A DNA stretch of 64,000 nucleotides from Armatimonadota bacterium (GCA_023474015.1 JAMCYN010000092.1:86232-150231); one strand, 5' to 3'. Numbered from the stretch's first letter, positions 1 to 8,978 are shown. Notes: a model not told the origin generated them from the letters alone. Made by a program: numbers and translations.

Positions 1-629
1 TCAAGGGCCGTCGCGCCAGTCTTATCGGCGGGGTCAGCGTACGGAGCAGGCAGGCCCTTTACCTTGCCGCGCAAGTCGTAACGCAGGACCAGCTTGTCGT
101 AGCTTTCGATCATCAGCTTCGGCATCTCGCCGCTCGCCGGGACCACGACAGCGGTGTAAAGCCCCATCTTCTGGGCTGGCTTGATCTGCGACTCGATCCT
201 GTCCTGGTTCTTTTCACTGCCGATCTCGCTGATCGATTTCAGGTTATTATCCTTGGAGTCCACGACGGTGAAATGCAAAGTATCGAAGCGCATAAGCTGC
301 TGCTCGGGCCGTGGATTGTGCACCTTGTAGTGAAGCACCAGCAGCTTCTCGTTCGCGTTGGGGATATACCTCCTGTCGCCAATCTTAAGGCGGTCGACCG
401 AGTATTCCGCGCTCACCAGGGTGATATTCCACGGGTAGTATTTGCCCAGCGTATAGGTCGAACCGAAATCGGCATATTCCCCCTTCAACTGGGTCGTGCC
501 CATGGTGGCGTGGTTCGAGGCCGGTTTCTTGACGGCCGGCTTCTTCGCCTTGGCAGCATAGCCCACCGATGCGACCGACACGCAAAGAGCCAGGGAAAGC
601 ATCAGGCCAGTTATTGACTTCCTACTCAT
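1..629 (-). CDS. Exported protein of unknown function, 3' end outside the window
   Basis: An open frame runs without a stop from an ATG at 629 to the window edge (209 complete codons). The start follows a strong AGGAGG ribosome site. The N-terminus is a typical Sec signal (basic MSRK, hydrophobic core, VGYAAKA cleavage region), followed by a Lys/Pro/Ala-rich linker. The rest looks like a beta-rich extracellular domain (KLLVLHYKVHNP, LHFTVVDSKDN), reminiscent of DUF4352-like stalk proteins, but I do not recognise the family with certainty. The gene is cut off at its C-terminus, so length and function cannot be judged. Confidence 0.8.
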   Translation of the reverse strand, partial: MSRKSITGLMLSLALCVSVASVGYAAKAKKPAVKKPASNHATMGTTQLKGEYADFGSTYTLGKYYPWNITLVSAEYSVDRLKIGDRRYIPNANEKLLVLHYKVHNPRPEQQLMRFDTLHFTVVDSKDNNLKSISEIGSEKNQDRIESQIKPAQKMGLYTAVVVPASGEMPKLMIESYDKLVLRYDLRGKVKGLPAPYADPADKTGATAL

Positions 630-733
630 CTTTGCACCTCCTGCAAGTGGGTACAATTCTAAGGTGCGCTGAGGAGCAAGTCAATATGGTTGAGGTGGAT
701 GTGATTGAGAAACAAGAGGTTGGCACAGGACGT

Positions 734-907
734 TCAGGAGGCTTTCTTTCCCTGAACGACCTTGCGCTGCAATTCGATTAACTCGTCAGTACGTACCCGC
801 CAATACTCCAACTGTTCTTCCCGAGACATTCCCGCCAATCTTGCCTGCACTTTTGCCGCACCTTTGTGCTTCATGTCCACGCAATCAAAGCTCTTCTTCG
901 TTGCCAT
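734..907 (-). CDS. Small protein of the KSFDCVxMK family, candidate partner of the upstream nuclease
   Basis: This is a 57-residue charged protein starting MATKKSFDCVDMKHKGAAKV. A GGAGG site lies 8 nt before the ATG. Other reading starts upstream give no coding sense, so the short form is preferred. The motif pattern (K-SFDCV-MK, then an amphipathic helix with EEQLEYWRVRT) matches a widespread family of tiny bacterial proteins that I know only as uncharacterised. It starts 35 nt after the stop of the PD-(D/E)XK-like gene, so the two probably share a transcript. A small acidic/basic protein next to a nuclease resembles an antitoxin or immunity partner; this is inference. Confidence 0.7.
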   Translation of the reverse strand: MATKKSFDCVDMKHKGAAKVQARLAGMSREEQLEYWRVRTDELIELQRKVVQGKKAS

Positions 908-942
908 AATGTAAGACCTCCGGGGGAGAGTAGATAAACCGC

Positions 943-1629
943 TCACGGATTGCCGGACACGGGCAGAAACACCTTGTGGACGCCATGAGCCTCCTGCACA
1001 TCCCAAGAAATACCGATGTGGTCGTACATAACCTGAAGTATCTTTTCCCACCCAGCCTCAGACACTGGGCAATTGCGGCTCCCCATGATATCGCCGGTGA
1101 AGTAGATGAACAAGAGACGCGCGGGAATTTGGTTCTTGCGAAGAAAGTGCAGCACGGCCAGGCGATTGCAGTATTGGTAGTAGGGTCCGGTCCAAGGCGC
1201 TCCTTTGGTAGCACCGAACGCCGATTTTGCCTCGTCTAACGATTTGACGATGAGCGAACGTCCGCCTCTCTCCTTTGCGCCGCAGTCAGAGGTCAGTTCG
1301 GTCTCATGGCACTTCGCTTCCACGAGGAGCAACTCATACTGAGTGCCGTTTCTAAGCCAGCCTACTGCATCCCAGTTTTGAGAGTTGCCGCTTTGGGGCC
1401 AGAACTGCGCCCACTTCTCCTTGAGACTGTCGGCTGTTTCCCCGAACAGGAACTCAAGCCCCTTATGTTCAGCCAAATATGGTCGTTGGTCGCCGAACGG
1501 GAAGTCCAACCAATCCACGAGCTGTGCGCCCGTAACCTGACAGACCTTTTCGTTGAGTCGATTGCGATGGCGCCCGAGGTAGCGCATCAGGTGCCACTCA
1601 CTCCCGTAGCCGTGACCTATATCGCCCAT
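943..1629 (-). CDS. Putative PD-(D/E)XK-family nuclease
   Basis: 228 residues, with ATG after GGAGG and a 6-nt spacer. The core contains E11 in an N-terminal helix, D87 (NWDAVGWL), a beta strand ending ELLLVEAKC with E104-x-K106, and a downstream basic helix. This is the order of catalytic elements in the PD-(D/E)XK fold used by restriction endonucleases and repair nucleases. No methyltransferase or other restriction gene is adjacent. The next gene on the strand is the 57-residue small protein. Function as toxin, restriction-like nuclease or repair factor is undetermined; the fold call rests on motif spacing only. Confidence 0.6.
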   Translation of the reverse strand: MGDIGHGYGSEWHLMRYLGRHRNRLNEKVCQVTGAQLVDWLDFPFGDQRPYLAEHKGLEFLFGETADSLKEKWAQFWPQSGNSQNWDAVGWLRNGTQYELLLVEAKCHETELTSDCGAKERGGRSLIVKSLDEAKSAFGATKGAPWTGPYYQYCNRLAVLHFLRKNQIPARLLFIYFTGDIMGSRNCPVSEAGWEKILQVMYDHIGISWDVQEAHGVHKVFLPVSGNP

Positions 1630-1764
1630 GCAAAGCCTCCATTTGATTGTAGGGCCTTACTTTATTGCAAGCTGCGCGAACTCTTGGCCGTAGAGTCGGG
1701 TGCAAGCAGCCGCTCCCCCAGGATACTGCGAGACTCTTCGAAGAGTTTCGCAACGGTCCAATCT

Positions 1765-1974
1765 TCAGGCGTACTTGAGCCGGCCCCCGGGCTGGGGAAT
1801 CGAGCGGCCCATCTCAGTGGCGGTTTCTATCCACTCCCGGATGACCACTTCCGCGTTTGCGATGGCCTCCTGATAGGTCTTGCCATCCGCCATGCAGCCC
1901 GGAAGCTCGGGCACCTCGGCAATATACGCCTGGTCCTCATCGCTCCAATATATGATTATCTCATACTTACTCAT
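1765..1974 (-). CDS. HicB-like antitoxin-family protein (orphan)
   Basis: 69 residues, almost entirely the HicB-type partial RNase-H-like fold: YEIIIYWSDEDQAYIAEVPE, then LPGCMADGKTYQEAI and a helix ending in a conserved W-I-E. A GGAGG precedes the ATG by 5 nt. HicB proteins usually neutralise a HicA mRNA interferase encoded next to them, but neither the 55 nt between this gene and uppP nor the 135 nt on the other side encodes a HicA. The C-terminal DNA-binding domain of longer HicB proteins is also absent. It is therefore a stand-alone member, either a remnant or acting on an unlinked partner. Confidence 0.8.
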   Translation of the reverse strand: MSKYEIIIYWSDEDQAYIAEVPELPGCMADGKTYQEAIANAEVVIREWIETATEMGRSIPQPGGRLKYA

Positions 1975-2029
1975 TCCGGCCTCCGAGCTTGTAGCGAATG
2001 AACAACGCTCGCACCTGCTTGACCTGAAG

Positions 2030-2824
2030 CTACCTCACCACCAAGAACACCACCACCATGAACACCGCGAACACCATCCGGTAACCTACAAACACATTCA
2101 GCGACCGCGTCCGCAGATAATTCATCAGGAACTTGATCGCCAGGTAGCCCGTCAGCGCGGCGGTGAGAAAACCGAGGAAGAACGGCAGGCGCTCGTCGAG
2201 GGGTATGCCCGTCTTCGCGACATCTTTCAGCTTCATCATGGCCGCGCCGAAGATGATCGGCATCGACATTAGGAAGCTGAACCGCGCCGCCGAGGCCCGG
2301 TCAATGTCCCGGAACAGCCCCGCGCTGATCGTAATCCCCGACCTCGATACGCCCGGAAACAGCGCCAGAGCCTGCGCGCAGCCGATGGTGAGGTAGTCGC
2401 CCCAGTTCATCCGGGCCATATCGCGCCGCCTCTTGCCCAACTTCTCAGCCAGCAGCATCACAATGCCAAAGATCACCAGCGACCCCGCGACCCAATACCA
2501 CTCGCGGAGTTTCGTCTCGATGAAGTTATCAAGCGTGGCCCCCACGACCGCCGCCGGGATACACGCCACGATAATGGGAACCAGCAACCGGCCTTCGGCG
2601 TCGTCCTTGCCGCGCCTGCCAAGAATCTTGACCCAGTCACGCCAGAAGTAGGCGACCAGCGCCACCAGGGTCCCAAAATGCAGCGACACATCGAAAGACA
2701 ACCCCATGTCCTTCCAGTGCATAAGCGCGGGGATGGCTATCAGGTGGCCGGAACTGCTGACTGGGATAAACTCGGTGAGCCCTTGTATGGCGCCGAGGAT
2801 AATGGCTTGAATGATCAACAACAA
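2030..2824 (-). CDS. uppP: Undecaprenyl-diphosphatase UppP (BacA family)
   Basis: 264-residue polytopic membrane protein that removes one phosphate from undecaprenyl diphosphate, recycling the lipid carrier for peptidoglycan and other glycans. The family signatures are present: E18-F-I-P-V-S-S-S-G-H27 in the first re-entrant region and PGVSRSG near residue 160, and the length is the family norm. The start is a TTG, the first of three in a row, 7 nt after the AI-2E-type gene stop and after a GAGG. It closes a minus-strand run with wecB and the AI-2E permease, which fits lipid-linked glycan metabolism. Confidence 0.93.
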   Translation of the reverse strand: MLLIIQAIILGAIQGLTEFIPVSSSGHLIAIPALMHWKDMGLSFDVSLHFGTLVALVAYFWRDWVKILGRRGKDDAEGRLLVPIIVACIPAAVVGATLDNFIETKLREWYWVAGSLVIFGIVMLLAEKLGKRRRDMARMNWGDYLTIGCAQALALFPGVSRSGITISAGLFRDIDRASAARFSFLMSMPIIFGAAMMKLKDVAKTGIPLDERLPFFLGFLTAALTGYLAIKFLMNYLRTRSLNVFVGYRMVFAVFMVVVFLVVR

Positions 2825-2831
2825 CGAAACC

Positions 2832-3959
2832 TCACACCACGGCCAGTGGCGTTTCTTTCTCTTGAGCTTTTTTTGCCGCCCGACAGGCTTGGTTTCGCGG
2901 CACGATGTAGTAGAGCCTTATCAGCTCCCTGATTATCGCCGCGACGGGCGCAGCCAGGAACATACCTATCAATCCGAAGAACTCCGCGCCGATCAACAGC
3001 ACGATTATCACCACCGCCGGATGCAAATGCAGCCTCTCACCGATCAGAGCGGGCATTATGAACTTGCTCTCCACGAAGTGCATCACCGTGACGAATATCA
3101 GGAGCTCAATCGGCACCGCGTAACTGCCGTGCGAGTTCAGCAGCCCAACGAGCACTATCGGTATCCCGCTCACCACCGGCCCAATAATGGGTATCGCCCT
3201 CGTGATCGCGGCGAACAGCGCCAGCACGACCGCGTACGGCATCCCTATGATCGTCAGGAACGACCATGTGAGTATCCCCGCAAGCGCACATAGAATGATC
3301 TGCCCGATCACATAACTTTGCAGTATCTCTCCGACATCGCGGCCTATCCTGAGCGCGTCGTGCCTGCGTCTCTTCGGCACCAGCCCGTAGAACTCACGCG
3401 ACAGCGTTCGATAGTCCAGCACGAAGTAGAACGCAAGCACTGGTATCAAGATCAACTCGAACGCGACCCCTATCCACGACTGAGTCAGCACCAGCGCCCC
3501 CTGCACGTAGCTTGTCAGCGACTTGGTCAGGCTCGCATAGTCGAACTTCTCGATCACGCCCTTCAGGTCGTCCGGGACCGCCTTGTACCATTTGCCCGCC
3601 GCCTCGATCCAGTCGTTGACCTGATCGGTGTATTGCTGCGAACTGGCCAGGAACCCCTTCATCTCGACAGTGAACGGCGTCAGGATGACCTTCACTGTCA
3701 GCCCAAGCAGCATCAGGAATACCACGAAAACGATCACCGTCGCGGCAAGCCTCTGCCCCTTCGAACACTGGCGCGACTTGCTCCCACGGCATATCCAATC
3801 GACGAACGGCAGCAGAACGTAGGTAAGGAGAATAGCAATGAGAAGCGAGATGAGGACCGAGCGGACCCGGTACAGGAAATACACCGTCGCGGTGACGGCG
3901 ACGACCCTGAGCAGCAGCCCCCATATCACACGGATAGAGTTTTCAACATTGCTTGCCAT
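2832..3959 (-). CDS. AI-2E family transporter (PerM/YdiK-like permease)
   Basis: 375 residues with about eight membrane helices: two pairs at the N-terminus, a long soluble region (about 105-160), and four to five helices at the C-terminus. The family signature glycine/proline-rich segments are visible (GILTWSFLTIIGMPYAVVLA and IPIIGPVVSGIP). Members have been linked to autoinducer-2 export or Na+/H+ exchange, and the substrate here is unknown. The ATG overlaps the wecB stop as TGATG, so translation is probably coupled to wecB. uppP follows 7 nt downstream. Confidence 0.9.
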   Translation of the reverse strand: MASNVENSIRVIWGLLLRVVAVTATVYFLYRVRSVLISLLIAILLTYVLLPFVDWICRGSKSRQCSKGQRLAATVIVFVVFLMLLGLTVKVILTPFTVEMKGFLASSQQYTDQVNDWIEAAGKWYKAVPDDLKGVIEKFDYASLTKSLTSYVQGALVLTQSWIGVAFELILIPVLAFYFVLDYRTLSREFYGLVPKRRRHDALRIGRDVGEILQSYVIGQIILCALAGILTWSFLTIIGMPYAVVLALFAAITRAIPIIGPVVSGIPIVLVGLLNSHGSYAVPIELLIFVTVMHFVESKFIMPALIGERLHLHPAVVIIVLLIGAEFFGLIGMFLAAPVAAIIRELIRLYYIVPRNQACRAAKKAQEKETPLAVV

Positions 3960-5089
3960 CAGGCCCTAAACCGGGAACGAATTATCTCCCATATCCTTTC
4001 CGCCGCGTGTCCGTCGCCGTAGGGATTGTTCACCCGCGCCATTTGTTCGTATGCCGCGGGATCATTGAGCAGCCTTTCGGCCTCGGCCACGACGTTTTCG
4101 ACATCCGTACCTACCAACTTAGCGCTTCCCGCCTCGACTCCTTCCGGCCGCTCCGTCGTTTCTCGCAAGACCAATACCGGCTTGCCAAACGACGGCGCCT
4201 CCTCCTGCACCCCGCCGGAGTCCGTCAAGATCAAATGCGCCGCTTTCATCATATGAACGAACGGCACATAGTCCGGCGGCTCGATTAATACTACGCCATC
4301 CACATCCTGAAGTTCCGGAAAAACGATGTCGCGAACAATAGGGTTTTTGTGCACGGGGAAAACGACCGAGTATCCGGGGTGATCGGCCAGTATCCGCTTG
4401 ACCGCCGTGCAGATGTCCCGCATCGGCTCGCCCCAGTTCTCGCGCCTGTGAGCGGTCATCAGGATCATCTTGCCGGACTCGGCGGCGGCCCGCACGCGCT
4501 CATCGTCGAACTGATAATCCCTCGCGGCGATACTCAGCAGCGCGTCGATGACCGTATTGCCCGTCACGAACACATCGCTCTCGGGAACACCCTCGTTGAG
4601 CAGATTTTGCCTCGAAAGCTCGGTCGGGGCGAAGTGTAGATCGCACAAGACGCCGGTCAGTCGTCGATTGATCTCTTCGGGGAAGGGATTGAACTTGTTA
4701 TCGGTCCGCAGCCCGGCCTCGACGTGGCCGAACGGGACCCGATGATAGAACGCGGCGAGGCTGGCGACAAACGTCGTGGTTGTATCGCCCTGGGCGAGCA
4801 CCAGGTCCGGCTCGGTCTTGGTAATCACCGATTCCAGCCCCTCCAGCGCGCGGGTGGTAATCTGCGTAAGGGTCTGCCGCGCGGACATGATATTGAGGTC
4901 ATAGTCCGGGTGCATATCGAACGCCTCCAGCACCTGCACCAGCATCTCCCTGTGCTGGCCGGTCACAGCCAGAACCAGATCGACCTCCCCCGGATGCTTC
5001 TTCAGCTCACTCACGACCGGAGCCATCTTCACCGTATCCGGCCGCGTCCCGCACACCGCCAGAATCTTTAATCTATTGCTGCCTGCCAA
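3959..5089 (-). CDS. wecB: UDP-N-acetylglucosamine 2-epimerase (non-hydrolysing)
   Basis: 376 residues, the usual size. It interconverts UDP-GlcNAc and UDP-ManNAc for surface polysaccharide or teichoic/enterobacterial-antigen-type glycans. Family motifs: CGTRPDTVKMAPV at the N-terminus, QGDTTTTF, HVEAGLRT, TAHRRENWG, DSGGVQEEAPSFGKPVLVLR and TERPEG. The start is TTG at 5089 in a G-rich leader. The stop overlaps the ATG of the AI-2E permease. The WecA/TagO-like gene is upstream on the same strand, separated by a 280-bp nested palindrome, so the three enzymes of carrier-lipid glycan priming and recycling are clustered. Confidence 0.94.
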   Translation of the reverse strand: MAGSNRLKILAVCGTRPDTVKMAPVVSELKKHPGEVDLVLAVTGQHREMLVQVLEAFDMHPDYDLNIMSARQTLTQITTRALEGLESVITKTEPDLVLAQGDTTTTFVASLAAFYHRVPFGHVEAGLRTDNKFNPFPEEINRRLTGVLCDLHFAPTELSRQNLLNEGVPESDVFVTGNTVIDALLSIAARDYQFDDERVRAAAESGKMILMTAHRRENWGEPMRDICTAVKRILADHPGYSVVFPVHKNPIVRDIVFPELQDVDGVVLIEPPDYVPFVHMMKAAHLILTDSGGVQEEAPSFGKPVLVLRETTERPEGVEAGSAKLVGTDVENVVAEAERLLNDPAAYEQMARVNNPYGDGHAAERIWEIIRSRFRA

Positions 5090-5104
5090 ACTCGCCCCCC
5101 AGTC

Positions 5105-5390
5105 ACGTCATTGAATCACGAAAGTACGAAAGGAACGAAAACACGAAAGGGAATAGAATACAGTACTCCGTAGGCCCTGAGTAGCCCAGCAGGAGTTATC
5201 TACTCTTGATTAGGTATGGTGGGCGTATCGAAGGGCCGGCTAGTTCTCAACCAAAGCCTGTACCTTCGCAGCCGCCCTTCGATACGGGCCTTTGGGCCTA
5301 CTCAGGGCTTACGGCCTTACCAATCTTGGCCATAGTCCCTTCCCCCTTCGCGCTTTCGCTCTTTCGCGTTTTCGCGATTAATAGACTACT
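5105..5390. repeat. Nested palindromic element between wecA and wecB
   Basis: Three inverted repeats are stacked inside one another. The outer arms are runs of ACGAAA-type units (about 5112-5150 and 5340-5385). Inside these lie near-perfect arms CCGTAGGCCCTGAGTAG (5169-) and CTACTCAGGGCTTACGG (ends near 5313). Inside those lie GGGCGTATCGAAGGG (5222-) and CCCTTCGATACG (5272-). The outer family recurs at 43175-43422 and 48306-48440. It occupies the whole wecA-wecB spacer and holds no gene. It could form a large hairpin in either transcript. Confidence 0.8.
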
Positions 5391-6363
5391 TCGCATAAAC
5401 GAACAGTATATAAGCCGCCGCGCACAGCACCAACGTCAGCGCATAGATAAACCATATCACCTGCCGGTGCGAGAGGCCCTTATCGACCAGTCGATGATGC
5501 AAGTGACTGGTGTCGGCCTCGTGAATCCTCTTGCCTGTAACCACCCGCCTGAGCACGACAAACGTTGTGTCGAAAAGCGGGACGCCTAACACCAGCACCG
5601 GCGCGGCAATCGCCACCAGGGTCGTTAGCTTGAATGCGCCGACGATCGAAATCGCGGCAAGCATAAAACCCAAGAACTGCGCCCCCACTGTGCCCATGAA
5701 TATCTTCGCCGGGGGATAATTGGAGCGTAGAAATCCTAGAGCCGCGCCCATCAATGCGGCAGCCATTATATTAGATACGCGGTAACCGAGCCCAGGCTCA
5801 CCGTGAATACTTCGAATCATCATCATCAAAGTCGCGGCCGCGATTGCGGATATTCCGGCAGCAAGACCATCCAATCCGTCCATGCAGTCTACCGCCTTCG
5901 TCACCATCAGAACCCACAAAATTGTAATTGGGGCGGTAAAGTAGCCCAGAGACAAGAGCCACCCGCCTTTGAACGGGTTCGTGATGTAGTGGACCTTGAC
6001 TCCGAAGAGAAACAGCACCACTCCCCCAAGCACGAGCGCCGCGGCCTGCACCCACCCCGGCAGCTCATACTTATCGTCCAATACCCCGACGATAGCGACA
6101 AACGTCCCTCCGAGTAAGATGCCAACGACTTGCCGGTCGAATGTAAGCCCGTGGTCGTAGATGATAGCGAGGACCACGGCCAGAGTGAATGCCAGATACA
6201 TCGCCACCCCGCCCAGCAGCGGCGTCGCCCTGGCGTGGACACGTCGCCCACCCGGATGCGCCACGATACCCAGCCGAATCGCGAGCGTCCGGATCAACGG
6301 CGTGAATATAAGCGCGATCAAAAGAGAGATCAGCGCAGCCAGGACAGTCGTATAAGTTCGCAA
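5386..6363 (-). CDS. Polyprenyl-phosphate GlcNAc-1-phosphate transferase (WecA/TagO/MraY family)
   Basis: 325 residues and about ten membrane helices. The enzyme attaches a sugar-1-phosphate to undecaprenyl phosphate on the cytoplasmic face. Conserved signatures: RRVHARATPLLGGVAM after the second helix, the Mg-binding DDKYELPGW, the catalytic VDCMDGLDGLAAG, GAQFLGF, and the C-terminal HLHHRLVDKGLSHRQ basic motif typical of WecA/TagO rather than MraY. The start is TTG at 6363, 6 nt after AGGAAG. Together with wecB and uppP it points to a lipid-linked surface glycan. Confidence 0.92.
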   Translation of the reverse strand: MRTYTTVLAALISLLIALIFTPLIRTLAIRLGIVAHPGGRRVHARATPLLGGVAMYLAFTLAVVLAIIYDHGLTFDRQVVGILLGGTFVAIVGVLDDKYELPGWVQAAALVLGGVVLFLFGVKVHYITNPFKGGWLLSLGYFTAPITILWVLMVTKAVDCMDGLDGLAAGISAIAAATLMMMIRSIHGEPGLGYRVSNIMAAALMGAALGFLRSNYPPAKIFMGTVGAQFLGFMLAAISIVGAFKLTTLVAIAAPVLVLGVPLFDTTFVVLRRVVTGKRIHEADTSHLHHRLVDKGLSHRQVIWFIYALTLVLCAAAYILFVYAK

Positions 6364-6384
6364 TTCGCTCTTCCTGGGTTAGGG

Positions 6385-6467
6385 AGTTAGCAGTTATCAG
6401 TTGTCGGTTGTCAGTTGAAGGGAACCCTCCCTTCCCAACTGTCAACCGTCAACCGTCAACCGTGAAC
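6385..6467. repeat. Heptamer-type hairpin repeat upstream of wecA
   Basis: The left arm is a degenerate tandem of CAGTTATC/AGTTGTC-type 7-mers (6385-6420). The right arm is a tandem of TCAACCG 7-mers (6434-6467) complementary to it, with a short G/C loop between. It lies between the glyA stop and the wecA start and has no coding sense. It belongs to the same architectural class as the repeats at 8301, 42501 and 55597. Confidence 0.75.
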
Positions 6468-6473
6468 TTCCCT

Positions 6474-7763
6474 TCACACATAAACCGGAAACGCGGCCGT
6501 CAGTTCCTTGACTTCCCTGGCAACTTTGGCGCGCTCGGCGATATCGTCGGGCGAATCGGAGATATGCCTCAGGCAGCGAACGATCAAGTCCGCGATCTTG
6601 TCCATCTCCGGCTCTTTCATGCCACGCGTTGTGACGCAGGGGGTCCCGAGTCTGATGCCGCTGGTGACGGTCGGCTTCTGCTTGTCGAAGGGAATCATAT
6701 TCTTGTTGGCGACTATGCCGGTGACATCCAGCACCTCCTGCGCGGCCTTGCCCGTGATCCCCAGCGGCGAGACATCGACCAGCATCAGATGGTTGTCCGT
6801 GCCGCCGCTCACCAGCCGCAGGCCCCTCTGGGCAACGGCCTTGGCGAGCGCGGTGGCGTTGAGCCTGATCTGCCTCTGATAATCCTTGAACGACGGCTGC
6901 AGAGCCTCGCGCAGGCACACCGCCTTCGCCGCAATCACATGCTCAAGCGGCCCGCCCTGCAGACCGGGGAACACAGCCTTATCGATAGCCTGGGCAAACT
7001 CCTGATGGCATAGTATCATACCCGCGCGCGGCCCGCGAAGAGTCTTATGGGTGGTAAATGTGACGACCTGACAATGCGGCACAGGCGACGGGTGCTCGCC
7101 CCCGGCGACCAGCCCCGCGATGTGAGCAATATCGGCCATCAGAATGGCCCCCACCCCATCGGCGATCTTGCGCAGCCGCTCCCAGTCCCAGAACCTCGGG
7201 TAGACAGTCGCGCCGGTGACGATCATCTTGGGCCGGCACTCCTTCGCCAGGCGCTCGATCTCGTCGTAGTCGAGCATCTCCGTCTCGGCATCGACGCCGT
7301 AGTAGCATGGATTATACAGAATACCCGAGAAATTGACGCGGCTGCCGTGCGTTAGATGCCCGCCGTGCGCAAGCTCCATCGCAAGAAAATTATCCCCCGG
7401 CTTCATGAAGGTGAAGTATGCGGCCTGATTGGCCTGAGAGCCGGAGTGGGGCTGAACGTTCGCGTGGTCCGCGCCGAAAAGCTCCTTGGCGCGCTCGACG
7501 GCCAGGCGCTCGACCGCGTCCACGTTCTCGCACCCGCCATAGTAACGCTTGCCGGGATAGCCCTCGGCATATTTATTCGTCAGCACCGAACCGTTCGCCT
7601 CAAGGACAGCCCTGCTGGCGTAATTCTCAGAGGCGATTAGGACTATCTTCTCGTTCTGGCGTCTGAGTTCCCGCTGTATGAGTTCAGCGACCTCGGGGTC
7701 CACCTGTTCCAACGGCGCATTGATCTCGCTTACTATCTTGCTCGTAATCTCGCTAATTCCCAA
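6474..7763 (-). CDS. glyA: Serine hydroxymethyltransferase
   Basis: 429 residues, slightly longer than the usual 415-420 because of an N-terminal extension ([20 protein letters not shown]). It is a PLP enzyme that converts serine and tetrahydrofolate to glycine and methylene-THF. Motifs: [46 protein letters not shown], and the PLP-lysine region [14 protein letters not shown] with the Schiff-base lysine near residue 239. The TTG start lies 6 nt after AGGAGATGA. It begins 10 nt after the rpiB stop, so the two are one transcript, a pairing common in many bacteria. Confidence 0.97.
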   Translation of the reverse strand: MGISEITSKIVSEINAPLEQVDPEVAELIQRELRRQNEKIVLIASENYASRAVLEANGSVLTNKYAEGYPGKRYYGGCENVDAVERLAVERAKELFGADHANVQPHSGSQANQAAYFTFMKPGDNFLAMELAHGGHLTHGSRVNFSGILYNPCYYGVDAETEMLDYDEIERLAKECRPKMIVTGATVYPRFWDWERLRKIADGVGAILMADIAHIAGLVAGGEHPSPVPHCQVVTFTTHKTLRGPRAGMILCHQEFAQAIDKAVFPGLQGGPLEHVIAAKAVCLREALQPSFKDYQRQIRLNATALAKAVAQRGLRLVSGGTDNHLMLVDVSPLGITGKAAQEVLDVTGIVANKNMIPFDKQKPTVTSGIRLGTPCVTTRGMKEPEMDKIADLIVRCLRHISDSPDDIAERAKVAREVKELTAAFPVYV

Positions 7764-7773
7764 AGGTCATCTC

Positions 7774-8241
7774 CTAGCACGCATCCAGCGCGTTGATCTT
7801 GCCGACCCGTCGCGCGTGCCGCCCGCCTTCGAACTCGGTTTCAAGGAATGCGCCGGCAATCTCCACGGCAAGCCCCGGCCCAACCACACGCGCGCCCATG
7901 GCTAGGACATTCGCGTCGTTGTGCGCCCTGGACATTCGGGCCGAGAACGATTCGGAGCACACAGCCGCGCGGATGCCATTGACCTTGTTCGCGGTAATCG
8001 AAATCCCAATCCCAGTGCCGCAAATCAATATTGCCCGCTCGAACTTCCCGGCCGCCACCGCTTCGGCCACTTCCCGCCCAATATCGGGATAATCCACCGA
8101 TTCCAGCGAGAACGTGCCAAAGTCCTGAAGCTGATAACCCAGCTCTCTTAGTTCCTTGATCAGCTCTTCCTTAAGCGGAAATCCCGCGTGGTCCGATCCT
8201 ATCACAATAACGGCTCTCTTGCCGCTTTGTTTCTCAGTCAT
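7774..8241 (-). CDS. rpiB: Ribose-5-phosphate isomerase B
   Basis: 155 residues from the ATG at 8241; an in-frame ATG at 8262 is less likely because GGGAGTG lies just before the chosen start. The enzyme interconverts ribose-5-phosphate and ribulose-5-phosphate. Signature residues: IGSDHAGFPLKEEL at the N-terminus, the catalytic-cysteine motif ICGTGIGIS, and the NDANVLAMGARVVG phosphate-binding segment. It precedes glyA by 10 nt on the same strand. The family also includes galactose-6-phosphate isomerase subunits, but a single RpiB next to glyA is the standard context. Confidence 0.95.
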   Translation of the reverse strand: MTEKQSGKRAVIVIGSDHAGFPLKEELIKELRELGYQLQDFGTFSLESVDYPDIGREVAEAVAAGKFERAILICGTGIGISITANKVNGIRAAVCSESFSARMSRAHNDANVLAMGARVVGPGLAVEIAGAFLETEFEGGRHARRVGKINALDAC

Positions 8242-8300
8242 TGCTTCACACTCCCAGGGCATATTATAACCCCGCCTTGGAAGGGTTGTAAAGGAGAATA

Positions 8301-8432
8301 GAAGTTAGGAGTTAGGAGCCGGACGACAATATGGGCGCCCAGTGCATTCACCAAGCGCCCATATCGAAAAACAAAAATCAGAAGTCACGACATCGAGGTT
8401 CTAACCTCTAACACCTAACTTCTAACTTCTAG
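8301..8432. repeat. Hairpin repeat with AGTTAGG heptamers
   Basis: Outer arms GAAGTTAGGAGTTAGGAG (8301-) and CTAACACCTAACTTCTAAC (ends near 8430) are complementary tandem 7-mers. An inner palindrome ATATGGGCGC...GCGCCCATAT (8330-8365) sits between them. It lies between the RRM gene stop and rpiB. It may end the RRM transcript, but it lacks a clean U tract and belongs to the nested-repeat class seen elsewhere in this window. Confidence 0.75.
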
Positions 8433-8434
8433 AT

Positions 8435-8761
8435 CTACCAGCGTCGTCCGCCGCCGCCGCCGAAACCGCCGCCACCGCGACCACCGCCGCCGCCGAAGCC
8501 GCCGCGTCCGCCACCGCCGCCACTGCGCTCGGTCTTGGGTCTGGCCTCATTAACGGTGAGGGTCCTGCCGCCAACCTCTTTGCCATTAGTGGCATCGATG
8601 GCTGCCTGCATGTTCTCCTCGGGAATCTCAACGAACCCGAAGCCCTTGTCGCCGATGATTCTAATCTCAGCAATGGGGCCGTACGGCTCGAATAGAGTGC
8701 GAATTTCGCTCTCGGTGGTATTGTAGGACATATTTCCTACGTAAAGTGATTTGTTGGCCAT
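8435..8761 (-). CDS. RRM-domain RNA-binding protein with glycine-rich tail
   Basis: 108 residues from MANKSLYVG; the longer in-frame extension lacks a family match. A single RNA recognition motif occupies residues 1-80: RNP2 is LYVGNM and RNP1 is KGFGFVEI. The tail is Gly/Arg-rich (GGGGGRGGFGG-type) and ends in RRW. The layout matches the cold-inducible Rbp proteins of cyanobacteria and other bacteria, which bind RNA in the cytoplasm, probably aiding translation or stability in the cold. It appears monocistronic, with a 340-bp divergent region separating it from the nitronate-monooxygenase gene. Confidence 0.93.
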   Translation of the reverse strand: MANKSLYVGNMSYNTTESEIRTLFEPYGPIAEIRIIGDKGFGFVEIPEENMQAAIDATNGKEVGGRTLTVNEARPKTERSGGGGGRGGFGGGGGRGGGGFGGGGGRRW

Positions 8762-8978
8762 TTTATTGCCAGTTCCTTCCGGGAATATCCCTTTGATTCT
8801 CAACGGGAGCACATGACACAATTGTCATCTAGCGGGGGTTCGGTCGGTCGCAGAAGGAAAAGCAATCCACGGGGAACGAAGACACCGGTGCTGGTCGTTG
8901 ATGTAGTTAGGTTCACTATACACCAACTTTGGAAAACATGCAAGCTATTTTTTTCGATATTTTCATTGTCGAGGCCAA

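Noticed and set aside
1306..2001. A 231-codon plus-strand frame opposite the nuclease and HicB-like genes
   Set aside because: The minus-strand genes have ribosome sites and recognisable motifs; this frame has neither.
1975..2029. A HicA toxin next to the HicB-like gene
   Set aside because: The 55-nt gap encodes at most a short tail with no double-stranded-RNA-binding HicA pattern.
7764..7773. Glycine riboswitch before glyA
   Set aside because: Only 10 nt separate glyA from rpiB, leaving no space for an aptamer.
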